Assembly: GCA_905198825.1 (NCBI GenBank)
Contig: CAJKEF010000090.1
Location: forward strand, 1 to 5,670
DNA: 5,670 bases
Direction of reading: 5' to 3'
DNA from: an uncultured Collinsella sp.
Lineage (GTDB): Bacteria > Actinomycetota > Coriobacteriia > Coriobacteriales > Coriobacteriaceae
The notes under the pieces are model-generated. The model was not told the origin of the DNA, searched no databases, and saw only the letters and a program-made list of their open reading frames with translations. Below, one piece after another: positions 1 through 5,670 of this stretch. Each line of letters begins with the position of its first letter. Positions within the stretch are counted from its first letter, which is position 1. The translations under genes were made by a program, and so were the position numbers.

Positions 1-182
1 GCAAAGTGCGTAATGCGGTACGGGATGGGATCGGCGATGCCAGGGACCATATAGCCCACGAAGATATCCGGAACCACGCAGCCAAACAAAAAGGCATTGC
101 GATCGCGCACGCTATTGGCAAGCGCACCGGTGCGCTCCAGCAAACGCTCCGTCTGAGCGATATGAATGTTCCAGCTTGGCAT
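1..182 (-). CDS. Zinc-dependent phospholipase C/D-family protein, N-terminal part (cut by window edge)
   Basis: Only the first 60 codons are in the window; the frame runs open off the left edge. The visible protein begins MPSWNIHIAQTERLL and continues through FLFGCVVPDIFVGYMV to YRITHF. The spacing of Trp4, His7, the Pro-Asp at 38-39 and His59 resembles the metal-ligand pattern (W/H..., PD, H) of the zinc-dependent phospholipase C family (Pfam Zn_dep_PLPC). No signal peptide is visible, so the protein is probably cytoplasmic and its real substrate is unknown; small Coriobacteriia and Firmicutes proteins of this kind are usually annotated only by family. ATG at 182 is preferred because GGGGGTGG lies just upstream and homologues, as I recall, begin MPSWNIH. 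An in-frame GTG at 188 and ATG at 194 are alternatives. It follows the ECF transporter ATPase gene by about 80 bases on the same strand and could be co-transcribed or have its own weak promoter. The family call is fairly firm; the role is not. Confidence 0.75.
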   Translation of the reverse strand, partial: MPSWNIHIAQTERLLERTGALANSVRDRNAFLFGCVVPDIFVGYMVPGIADPIPYRITHF

Positions 183-207
183 AGCCACCCCCATAAAAAC
201 CTGGATA

Positions 208-216
208 ACTATACCA
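208..216 (-). promoter_or_regulatory. Possible extended -10 promoter for the phospholipase-like gene
   Basis: On the minus strand TGG-TATAGT (TGn followed by a 5/6 match to TATAAT) stands about 26 bases before the ATG at 182. No convincing -35 hexamer is found 16-18 bases upstream, so this would rely on the extended -10. The leader would be only about 20 bases long. It is a weak candidate; read-through from the transporter operon is equally possible. Confidence 0.25.
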
Positions 217-225
217 TCACGGCAA

Positions 226-241
226 AGCCGCGCGGGCGGCT
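226..241 (-). other. GC-rich hairpin after the transporter operon
   Basis: AGCCGC and GCGGCT form a perfect 6-bp stem with a 4-base loop in the gap between the ATPase gene stop (262) and the next start (182). On the minus strand it is followed by only two T residues before GCC, so it lacks the U-tract of a classical Rho-independent terminator. It may be an attenuating or mRNA-stabilising structure, or chance in GC-rich DNA. Confidence 0.3.
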
Positions 242-261
242 ACGCACGCTCTACGCAGCAA

Positions 262-1032
262 CTAGTCCGTAGCACCGCTTTCGGTTCCATACGACGGCGA
301 AGGAGCCTCGACCACATGGTGATATCGATCGATATAGATTGCACGGGCACCCAGGCGTCGCACCAAATCCTGGTGATGCGTGCTCATCAAGACCGTCTTA
401 CCCGCCGCGACGTAGGCCAGCAAGAAGTTGACCACAATGTCGCATGAATCCTCGTCGAGTCCATTGGTAGGCTCGTCGAGGACCAAGATATCCGGGTTCA
501 TCGACACCACCGCAGCCAGCGCAACGCGCTTCTTTTGCCCGCCCGAGAGCTGATAGGGAGAGGCGTCGGCAAGGTCGGCAACCTGAAACAGCCCCATGGC
601 ATCGCGCACGCGGCGCTCGAGCTCGTCTGCCGGCAGCCCCATCTGCGCGGGACCAAAAGCAACTTCCTCGCCCACCGTAGCGCAGAACAGCTGGGCGTCG
701 GCATTCTGGAACACAAAACCTACGCGCTGATGAAAACGCTGAGCAGCAGCAGAATCCTTCAGATACGCCGCATCGACCACGCGTCCGTCAAACAGGTATG
801 CGCCGGCATCCGCGAGCTCAAGGCCGTTGATAAGGCGCATGATCGTCGTCTTGCCGCAGCCGTTGGGACCGAGCAGAGCAACGAGCTCCCCACGGTTCAC
901 CTGCAATGAAACACCGTCAACCACCGTATGACCCGCATAGGAAAACACCACGTCGCGAAACTCGATGAGCGGCGTGGTCTCGGCGCCGGCAGCACCGCTC
1001 GCGCCCATCGCGCCATTCGTATCGTTTGCCAA
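262..1032 (-). CDS. cbiO: ECF metal transporter ATPase, CbiO/NikO type
   Basis: This 256-residue ABC ATPase is the cytoplasmic motor of the ECF cobalt/nickel importer; it hydrolyses ATP as a dimer docked on the CbiQ-type protein. All nucleotide-binding motifs are intact: Walker A GPNGCGKT at 55-62, Q-loop Gln109 in FVFQNADAQLF, signature LSGGQ at 162-166, Walker B ILVLDEPT at 182-189, D-loop GLD at 191-193, and switch His219 in STHH. The stretch QNADAQLF is typical of ECF-type ATPases, where the Q-helix contacts the T component. Length is normal for a single-domain ATPase. Start choice: TTG at 1032 has AAGGG seven bases upstream. An in-frame ATG at 1056 would add eight residues (MWIGKGDV) that simply translate that ribosome binding site and contain a rare ATA codon, so TTG is preferred, though ATG is possible. 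The open frame continues further upstream inside the CbiQ gene, but those codons are not credible coding. It is the third gene of the operon, 44 bases after the cbiQ stop. The symbol could equally be nikO. Confidence 0.93.
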   Translation of the reverse strand: MANDTNGAMGASGAAGAETTPLIEFRDVVFSYAGHTVVDGVSLQVNRGELVALLGPNGCGKTTIMRLINGLELADAGAYLFDGRVVDAAYLKDSAAAQRFHQRVGFVFQNADAQLFCATVGEEVAFGPAQMGLPADELERRVRDAMGLFQVADLADASPYQLSGGQKKRVALAAVVSMNPDILVLDEPTNGLDEDSCDIVVNFLLAYVAAGKTVLMSTHHQDLVRRLGARAIYIDRYHHVVEAPSPSYGTESGATD

Positions 1033-1036
1033 AACG

Positions 1037-1045
1037 TCGCCCTTC
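1037..1045 (-). promoter_or_regulatory. Ribosome binding site deciding the cbiO start
   Basis: The minus strand reads GGATAGGGAAGGGCGACGTT before TTG. The AAGGG ends seven bases before the TTG at 1032, which is good Shine-Dalgarno spacing, while the ATG at 1056 has no comparable site. This supports the non-ATG start. Confidence 0.5.
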
Positions 1046-1076
1046 CCTATCCACATCGACGGCTCGACCGCCCGCG

Positions 1077-1919
1077 CTACAGCACTGCGCACAACACGGC
1101 AAGCAGAACCACAACGGCTGCGTAAACGGCATCGCGCCAGCCAAACCCGGCGCGCGCGGGCGCCGGATACGCACCGGCAAAGCCGCGGCAAAGCATAGCC
1201 TCGTCCATCGCGCGGCTGCATTCCATCGCCTTGATAAAGGTCATGCCCATGATACCCGCGATCGAATCGGTACGCGAAAATCCCTCAGGCGCACGGCCAA
1301 CGCTGCGCAGCATGACCGATTCGCACAGATTGTGCGCCGTGCGACCCAGCACCTCGATGTGCTTGAGCGCCATATCAAACGTAAAGATGACCTCGTCGGG
1401 CAGATGTAGCGTCTTGAGCGCCGCCGACATGCGGCTCCAGGTGAGCGTCCACGAAACGCCCAGCACGAGCGCCACGTTAATGAACGTCTTAAGCGCAATT
1501 TTGAGCATGGCGCCCGTAGCGGAAGCGCCCAGCAGCAGGGCAGGCAGCGCCAGAACCACTGCGAGCCCCGCAGCGCCAAGCGCCGGCACAAAGGTTGCCC
1601 GCAGCCCGCGTACGGGGCGCACGGCAACGAGCACCAGCGCGATAGCCGCCATCAACATGAGGTACAGCGGGCTTTGCGTCAGACACACGCACAGGACGCA
1701 AACGAACATCCCCACCAGACGCACCGGAGCCGAAACGCAAGAAAGGGCGCGGTCGACCATCGACCCGCCCTCGTGCGCACCTCCACCCAGGCGAACCCGC
1801 TCAAGCAGGCTCGCCAGGTGCAGGACATTCTTTTGCATCACACGATGCCGAAACCCCGCGGGCTCGTATCGCTCCTCGGCCGCAAGCCAGCTAGGCAGCT
1901 CGGCTATTGCCATGAGCAC
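1077..1919 (-). CDS. cbiQ: ECF transporter transmembrane (T) component, CbiQ/NikQ type
   Basis: This 280-residue membrane protein couples ATP hydrolysis by the CbiO ATPase to movement of the metal-binding CbiM protein. After a polar N-terminal region containing LPSWLAAEERYEP (8-20), hydrophobic spans lie at roughly 63-80, 84-101, 112-132, 143-161 and 264-280. Between the fourth and last spans is the long cytoplasmic coupling region. It holds two short arginine motifs corresponding to the Ala-Arg-Ser/Gly motifs of T components: MLRSVG at 203-208 and AMLCRGFAG at 241-249, the latter a CRG variant of the usual ARG. In the family these bind the grooves of the two ATPase subunits. The start is GTG at 1919, with AAGGA five bases upstream; ATG at 1913 is in frame two codons later but its spacing is longer. 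The start overlaps the end of cbiM by 29 bases, suggesting translational coupling. The C terminus ends right at a membrane helix. nikQ would be the name if the substrate is nickel. Confidence 0.92.
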   Translation of the reverse strand: MLMAIAELPSWLAAEERYEPAGFRHRVMQKNVLHLASLLERVRLGGGAHEGGSMVDRALSCVSAPVRLVGMFVCVLCVCLTQSPLYLMLMAAIALVLVAVRPVRGLRATFVPALGAAGLAVVLALPALLLGASATGAMLKIALKTFINVALVLGVSWTLTWSRMSAALKTLHLPDEVIFTFDMALKHIEVLGRTAHNLCESVMLRSVGRAPEGFSRTDSIAGIMGMTFIKAMECSRAMDEAMLCRGFAGAYPAPARAGFGWRDAVYAAVVVLLAVLCAVL

Positions 1920-2976
1920 CGCTTTCCTTGACCGTCAGCGAAATCAGACGGAATGCGATGGTGAGCACCGCCACGCCAATCACGCCCGAAAGAATATACA
2001 TCGCGGCCTGGCCGGCAAAGCCAAGGCCCTGCTCCTCAGAATAGGCCTGCAGATAATCGCCCGTGGGCAGAGCGTCGGCAAAGGTCGGGGTATCGAGGCC
2101 GACCGAAGTCTGCAGACTGTTGTCACCAGCCTCCTGAACGGCGGTCGCGGCGCCCTCGGCGTCCCACTCGCCCCAGGCGTCACCCGTGGCCAGCAGGCCC
2201 AGCGGCGCGGCCACGACAAGCACGGCGACCAGGATGAGCGTGGGGACCAGCGAGGTCTTCTTGGCAGCAGCGCCCTCGGCAGCAAGCTGGCCATCGACGG
2301 CCTCGGGCCCGACGATAACGCTCGGCGCCGTCTTCTTAATGAAACCGTAAATCGCAGCCGTCGCCACGCCCTCGACCACGCCGGCAACCAGCATATGCGG
2401 GATCATCATGGCAGGAATGGCAATAGACAGTGGGAAGGGGCAGTACAGCGGCGCGCCCGAAGCGTTGGTAAAGAGCATCGGCTGAATACCAAACTCGATT
2501 GCCGCGCACAGGGCCGCCAGGCACAGGCCGACCCAGCCGCTTACGATGGCCGAAACCGAGGTGCCCCAGCTCTTGTCGTGCAGACGGCTGTTGAGCGCAC
2601 GGAACACGATAGCAGCGGCAAACGGCAGCACGAAGGCCATGTTAAAGCAGTTGGCGCCAAAGGACAGGATGCCGCCGTCGCCAAACAGCAGTGCCTGTAG
2701 CGCCAGCGCGACCGAGACAGCAATGGCCGCGGCCTCCGGGCCCAGCAGCAGCGCAATGAGCGCGCCACCAACGGCGTGACCAGTGGTACCGCCGGGCAGC
2801 GGCACGTTGAACATCATGAGCAAGAAGGAGAACGCGGCGCAAATGCCCAAGAACGCCATGTGCTCGCGATCGAGCGTAGCGCGCACCTTTTTGATGCAAT
2901 GGACCCAAACGGGCACCATTGCCACCGCCATGACGGCATCGGTCTGCGGAGACAGATAATTATCTGGAATGTGCAT
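1891..2976 (-). CDS. cbiM: ECF Co2+/Ni2+ transporter substrate-binding protein, CbiM/NikM with fused CbiN/NikN-like C terminus
   Basis: This 361-residue integral membrane protein is the metal-binding (S) component of the ECF importer. The N terminus MHIPDNYLSP carries the Met1-His2 metal site of the family, which must be exposed after translation with no added residues, so the ATG at 2976 is well fixed. Other family hallmarks are NVPLPGGTTGHAVGGA, placing His67 where NikM proteins have their third ligand residue, and LLFGDGGILSFGANCFNMAF at 97-116. Hydrophobic spans cover most of residues 12-215. After a charged linker (about 225-241) come a further helix (about 243-264), an acidic outward-facing loop opening with GDAWGEWD (266-272), and a last helix (about 325-347). 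This tail occupies the place of the separate CbiN/NikN protein and explains why no cbiN gene is present; the canonical PDGLE sequence is absent. It is first in the operon, behind a promoter and palindrome that suggest metal-dependent repression. Nickel or cobalt cannot be told apart from the protein; the operator favours nickel, in which case nikMN is the better name. Confidence 0.93.
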   Translation of the reverse strand: MHIPDNYLSPQTDAVMAVAMVPVWVHCIKKVRATLDREHMAFLGICAAFSFLLMMFNVPLPGGTTGHAVGGALIALLLGPEAAAIAVSVALALQALLFGDGGILSFGANCFNMAFVLPFAAAIVFRALNSRLHDKSWGTSVSAIVSGWVGLCLAALCAAIEFGIQPMLFTNASGAPLYCPFPLSIAIPAMMIPHMLVAGVVEGVATAAIYGFIKKTAPSVIVGPEAVDGQLAAEGAAAKKTSLVPTLILVAVLVVAAPLGLLATGDAWGEWDAEGAATAVQEAGDNSLQTSVGLDTPTFADALPTGDYLQAYSEEQGLGFAGQAAMYILSGVIGVAVLTIAFRLISLTVKESGAHGNSRAA

Positions 2977-2981
2977 GTACG

Positions 2982-2987
2982 CCTCCC
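2982..2987 (-). promoter_or_regulatory. Ribosome binding site of cbiM
   Basis: GGGAGG on the minus strand, followed by CGTAC and then the ATG at 2976. It is a strong Shine-Dalgarno match with five-base spacing and fixes the MHIP start, which is functionally required for metal binding. Confidence 0.8.
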
Positions 2988-3031
2988 GGTAATCGGCGCA
3001 CGGAATTGCAACGCCGCTTAAATCACCTTAA

Positions 3032-3063
3032 GAGTGTTACGTATTGTTAGATTCGTAACACTC
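3032..3063. promoter_or_regulatory. Perfect inverted repeat, probable NikR-type metal-repressor operator
   Basis: GAGTGTTACG at 3032-3041 and CGTAACACTC at 3054-3063 are exact reverse complements separated by 12 bases. Written as the core, this is GTGTTAC-N14-GTAACAC, with half-site centres 21 bp apart, i.e. two helical turns, as expected for a dimeric or tetrameric repressor binding one face. From memory, the NikR operator described in Desulfovibrio is GTGTTAC-N13/14-GTAACAC, so this fits a nickel-responsive repressor. It lies at about +2 to +33 of the predicted transcript, a position where bound protein would block promoter clearance. The 12-base spacer and long loop make an RNA hairpin role less likely. 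The palindrome is certain; the regulator identity is inference, and no nikR gene is in the window. Confidence 0.75.
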
Positions 3064-3071
3064 CGCGGGCT

Positions 3072-3100
3072 ATCATAGCAAAACGGCGCACTGCCGACAA
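3072..3100 (-). promoter_or_regulatory. Sigma70-type promoter of the transporter operon
   Basis: On the minus strand the -35 is TTGTCG (3100-3095, 4/6), the spacer is 17 bases, and the -10 is TATGAT (3077-3072, 5/6), preceded by TGC, which makes an extended -10. Transcription should begin near 3065, giving a leader of about 89 bases to the ATG at 2976. The operator-like palindrome begins immediately downstream. The -35 hexamer lies inside the loop of the pheT terminator and the spacer overlaps its 3' arm. Confidence 0.6.
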
Positions 3101-3114
3101 AGCAGCACGCCGTT
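3080..3114 (-). terminator. Rho-independent terminator of pheT
   Basis: On the minus strand AACGGCGTGCTGC (3114-3102) pairs with GCAGTGCGCCGTT (3094-3082) across a 7-base loop. The 13-bp stem has two adjacent G-U wobbles, which pair in minus-strand RNA but would be A-C mismatches in plus-strand RNA, indicating selection for the minus transcript. The 3' arm runs into TTTT (3083-3080) then GC, a short U-tract. It lies about 110 bases after the pheT stop codon. Termination may be incomplete, allowing some read-through into the transporter operon. Confidence 0.7.
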
Positions 3115-3222
3115 ATGTAATGCGCGTGTCATATATGCAGGCTCAGCAGTGCCTTATACCGAGCATAGCAATCACGTAGGACTCGACAGCAGCCACCGCT
3201 GACCCATACCCCAGCGCAAATC
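3115..3222 (-). other. pheT 3' untranslated region, no further feature seen
   Basis: Between the pheT stop and its terminator I see no credible reading frame, no RNA gene, and no cobalamin riboswitch elements. Short -10-like strings (TATAAG, TATATG) have no -35 partner at proper spacing. Confidence 0.5.
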
Positions 3223-5670
3223 CTAGCCGCGGACCTCGCCGTTTACGCCCTTGCATACCTTGGTGACGATCTTCTGGTGCGCCTTCTCGACCTCTTCGCT
3301 GGTGAGCGTGTGGTCGTCGGAGCGATACGTAAGCGCAAAGGCCATGGACTTCTTGCCCGCTCCGATGCGGATGGGATCGCGGTAGACGTCGAACAGGCGC
3401 ACGCCCTCGAGCAGCTTGCCGCCGGCGCTGGTAATGCGGCGCTCAAGATCCTCGCAGGTCACAGCATTGTCGACCACGATAGCAAGGTCGTGCTCAACGG
3501 CAGGGTACTGCGAGAACTCGCGGTAGTTCTCCTGATTGCGGGCGCCCTTGATCAGCTTGTCCAGATCGAGCTCAAAGGCAACGACGACCTCATCGATGCC
3601 CATCGCCTCGCGCGCCTCGGGGTGAATCTCGCCAACCCAGCCCAGTACGGTGCCGCCGGACAGAACCTCGGCCGCACGACCCGGCTGCAAGAAAGCGTAG
3701 CCCTCGCCCTCGACGGGACGGAAGCGAACCTTCTCGATGCGCAGCTGGGCGAGCAGCTCCTCGACAATGCCCTTGCCAAAGAAGAAACGCAGCTTGCGGT
3801 ACTTCATGTTCCAGGACTGCTCGCTCCACTGGCCCGAGAGCACACCCGCCACGGACTTGGTCTCCTTGGGCAGGCTGGCGTTCTCGCGACCGTGGAACAG
3901 GCTGCCGACCTCGTACAGGTGCACATTGGGCGTACCGTGCGCCTCGTTGTAGGCCACGGACTGCAGCAGGCCCGGCAACAGCGAACGACGCATCTCGGTC
4001 TGCTCGGCTACCAGCGGGTTCATGAGCACCACGGGGCAACCGCGGCCCTCGGTGGACATGCCGATCTTCTCCAGGTCGCCCGGAGCGGCAAAGCCAAAGG
4101 TCGTGGTCTCGTTGAGGCCGCAGGCGCGCAGGATCTCGCCAACCTTGCGGGTGAGCTTCTGCTCGCGGGTCAAGCCGCCGATGTGGTTCTTGGCAGCTGG
4201 GATGGTCGCCGTCACACGGCCCATGCCCCACAGGCGCAGGACCTCCTCGATCAGATCGATCTCACGCGGCAGGTCGGGGCGGAAGCTCGGCGGGGTGACC
4301 ATAAAGTCCTCGCCGTCGCGCTCGACGGTGCAGCCCAGGCGGGTGAGCGATCGCTCGATAAAGTCGGGCTCGATGTCGGCACCGCAGATGGCGTGCACGC
4401 GGGCCAGGCGCAGCTTGATGCTGTCGATGGTCTTGGGCGCGGGGAACACGTCGACGTAGCCGGGAGCGACCTCGCCGCCGGCGATCTCCTCGATGAGCGC
4501 GCACGTGACGTTGGCGACATCCACGCAGCCGGTCTCATCGACCTGGCGCTCAAAGCGGATGGAGGCATCGGAGATCAGCGACAGGTCGCGGCTGGTGTGC
4601 GAGGTGCGACCGGCGTTGAAGCAGGCGCTCTCGACCATCACGTCGACGGTGTCGTCCTCGATCTCGGAATCCATGCCTCCCATAACGCCGGCCAGCGCCA
4701 CGGGACGCTCGCCGTCGGTGATGAGGCCCATGCCGGCGTCGAGCGTACGCTCCTCGCCGTCGAGCGTCGTGAACTTCTCATCCTGCTGGGCGGCGCGAAC
4801 CACCACGCGACGCCTGCCCTCGCGCTCGGCAAAGGTGTCCAGGTCAAAGGCGTGCAGCGGCTGACCGGTGAGCATCATCACGTAGTTGGTGATGTCGACA
4901 ATGTTGTTGTGCGGTCGCACGCCCAGGGCGTTGAGGCGCTTGACCATCCAGTCGGGCGACGGACCGACCTTCACGTTGCGCACGATGCGGGCGACATAGC
5001 GGTCGCACAGGCCCTCGTCGGCAATCTCGACCGAAAGCTCGTCGTCGGTCGCGCGGCCGGTCTCGGCCTTGATGGCGGGCAGCTCAACGTGGAAATCGCG
5101 GTCGAAGATGGCGCCGGTCTCGCGGGCCATGCCGATCATGGACAGGCAATCGGGACGGTTGGGCGTGATCTCGCAGTCGAGCACGGTGTCGCTCGAGCCC
5201 ACGTACTCGGCAAACGGCATGCCGCAGGGCGTATCCTCGGGCAGGATCATGATGCCGGAGTGGTCGCCGCCCAGGCCGAGCTCGCGCGCAGAGCAGTTCA
5301 TGCCCATGGACACGACGCCGCGAAGCTTGCTCTTCTTGATCTTGACGTCGCCGGGGAGCACAGCGCCGATCATGGCCGTGACGATGTGGTCGCCGGCCTC
5401 GAAGTTCTGCGCGCCGCAGACGATCTGCAGCGGGGCGGGGTTGCCATCGGCGTCGAGGTTCTTGTCGCCCACGTCGACCGAGCACACATACATATGGTCG
5501 CTATCGGGGTGCAGGGTCTTGGTGAGCACCTTGGCGGTCACCACGTGGTCGAAGGACTCGCCCACGGTGTCGATCGCCTCGACCTCGGTGCCGGTACGGA
5601 TATATTCGTCCGAAAGGGTCTTGGGATCCTCCGGAATATCGATCATGGTCTTGAGCCAGTCGTAAGAAAC
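3223..5670 (-). CDS. pheT: Phenylalanine--tRNA ligase beta subunit (5' end just outside window)
   Basis: The beta chain of the alpha2-beta2 enzyme that charges tRNA-Phe with phenylalanine in the cytoplasm. Visible are 815 residues, numbered here from the first codon in the window. The frame continues in phase through the ATG at 5646 to the edge as VSYDWLKT, the conserved PheT beginning, so the true start lies only a few codons beyond 5670 and 5646 is not the start. Domains in order: tRNA-binding OB fold (about 42-155, with GMNCSARELGLGGDHSGI), the TPNRPDCLS junction (169-177), B3/B4 editing domain (about 215-385, with RPHNNIVDITNYVM, GQPLHAFD at 269-276 and GVMGG at 328-332), B5 domain (about 412-485, with PSFRPDLPREIDLIEEV), the catalytic-like core (about 500-700), and the C-terminal anticodon-binding FDX-ACB fold (about 719-814, with QYPAVEHDLAIVVD). 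Full length near 817 is slightly above the roughly 795 of E. coli. pheS is expected upstream, outside the window. No frameshift or missing domain is seen. Confidence 0.97.
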   Translation of the reverse strand, partial: VSYDWLKTMIDIPEDPKTLSDEYIRTGTEVEAIDTVGESFDHVVTAKVLTKTLHPDSDHMYVCSVDVGDKNLDADGNPAPLQIVCGAQNFEAGDHIVTAMIGAVLPGDVKIKKSKLRGVVSMGMNCSARELGLGGDHSGIMILPEDTPCGMPFAEYVGSSDTVLDCEITPNRPDCLSMIGMARETGAIFDRDFHVELPAIKAETGRATDDELSVEIADEGLCDRYVARIVRNVKVGPSPDWMVKRLNALGVRPHNNIVDITNYVMMLTGQPLHAFDLDTFAEREGRRRVVVRAAQQDEKFTTLDGEERTLDAGMGLITDGERPVALAGVMGGMDSEIEDDTVDVMVESACFNAGRTSHTSRDLSLISDASIRFERQVDETGCVDVANVTCALIEEIAGGEVAPGYVDVFPAPKTIDSIKLRLARVHAICGADIEPDFIERSLTRLGCTVERDGEDFMVTPPSFRPDLPREIDLIEEVLRLWGMGRVTATIPAAKNHIGGLTREQKLTRKVGEILRACGLNETTTFGFAAPGDLEKIGMSTEGRGCPVVLMNPLVAEQTEMRRSLLPGLLQSVAYNEAHGTPNVHLYEVGSLFHGRENASLPKETKSVAGVLSGQWSEQSWNMKYRKLRFFFGKGIVEELLAQLRIEKVRFRPVEGEGYAFLQPGRAAEVLSGGTVLGWVGEIHPEAREAMGIDEVVVAFELDLDKLIKGARNQENYREFSQYPAVEHDLAIVVDNAVTCEDLERRITSAGGKLLEGVRLFDVYRDPIRIGAGKKSMAFALTYRSDDHTLTSEEVEKAHQKIVTKVCKGVNGEVRG

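Noticed and set aside
1033..1221. Upstream extension of the cbiO frame to 319 residues
   Set aside because: The extra codons overlap the cbiQ coding end in another frame and read as Arg/Cys-rich sequence; ECF ATPases start shortly before the first beta strand.
1231..2700. A 489-codon open frame on the plus strand across cbiQ and cbiM
   Set aside because: It is antisense to two clearly conserved genes, has a composition rich in Arg, Ser and Ala with no recognisable domain, and arises from codon bias in GC-rich DNA.
2994..3032. Two small leader inverted repeats: CGGCG/CGCCG (2994-3016) and CTTAA/TTAAG (3017-3032)
   Set aside because: Five-base stems with 13- and 6-base loops are common by chance; neither clearly hides the ribosome binding site.
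3032..3063. BirA (biotin) operator
   Set aside because: As I recall BirA sites, they read TTGTAAAC-N14/15-GTTTACAA; here the half-sites are GTGTTAC/GTAACAC and the downstream genes are CbiM/Q/O, not BioY.
2977..3222. Cobalamin riboswitch or other metal riboswitch before cbiM
   Set aside because: No B12-box-like conserved core is seen, only a stray CACTG string, and the predicted 89-base leader is too short for a cobalamin aptamer.
3223..5646. Taking ATG 5646 as the pheT start
   Set aside because: The conserved VSYDWLKT beginning of PheT is encoded in frame at 5647-5670, so the start is outside the window.

Overview
The window is a GC-rich bacterial chromosomal segment with every gene on the minus strand. 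The gene content and protein style (a full-length bacterial PheT, a CbiM/CbiQ/CbiO metal transporter, and a small cytoplasmic phospholipase C-like protein starting MPSWNIH) suggest an anaerobic high-GC Gram-positive of the Coriobacteriia, perhaps Collinsella or a relative. That placement is from memory of protein style, not from a search.

Read in the direction of transcription (from high to low coordinates): (1) 5670-3223 is pheT, the phenylalanyl-tRNA synthetase beta chain, missing only its first few codons at the window edge. (2) 3222-2977 is a 246-base intergenic region. It holds a probable Rho-independent terminator for pheT, a sigma70-type promoter whose -35 hexamer lies in the terminator loop, a perfect 10-bp inverted repeat (GTGTTAC-N14-GTAACAC core) just downstream of the predicted transcription start, and a good ribosome binding site. 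(3) 2976-262 is a three-gene operon for an energy-coupling-factor (ECF) metal importer: a CbiM/NikM substrate-binding membrane protein with a fused CbiN/NikN-like C-terminal part, a CbiQ/NikQ transmembrane coupling protein, and a CbiO/NikO ATPase. (4) From 182 to the left edge is the first 60 codons of a zinc-dependent phospholipase C/D-family protein.

The three transporter proteins should form one uptake complex: the M(N) protein binds Co2+ or Ni2+ through its N-terminal Met-His and an internal His, the Q protein transmits motion, and the O ATPase dimer drives it. Homology alone does not separate cobalt from nickel. The palindrome at the promoter matches, as I recall it, the NikR operator form described in Desulfovibrio, and no cobalamin riboswitch is visible in the leader, so nickel uptake under NikR-type repression is my preferred reading. 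The genes are familiar families; the compact terminator/promoter/operator arrangement is the most interesting part of the window. I see no mobile element, CRISPR array, tRNA or rRNA.
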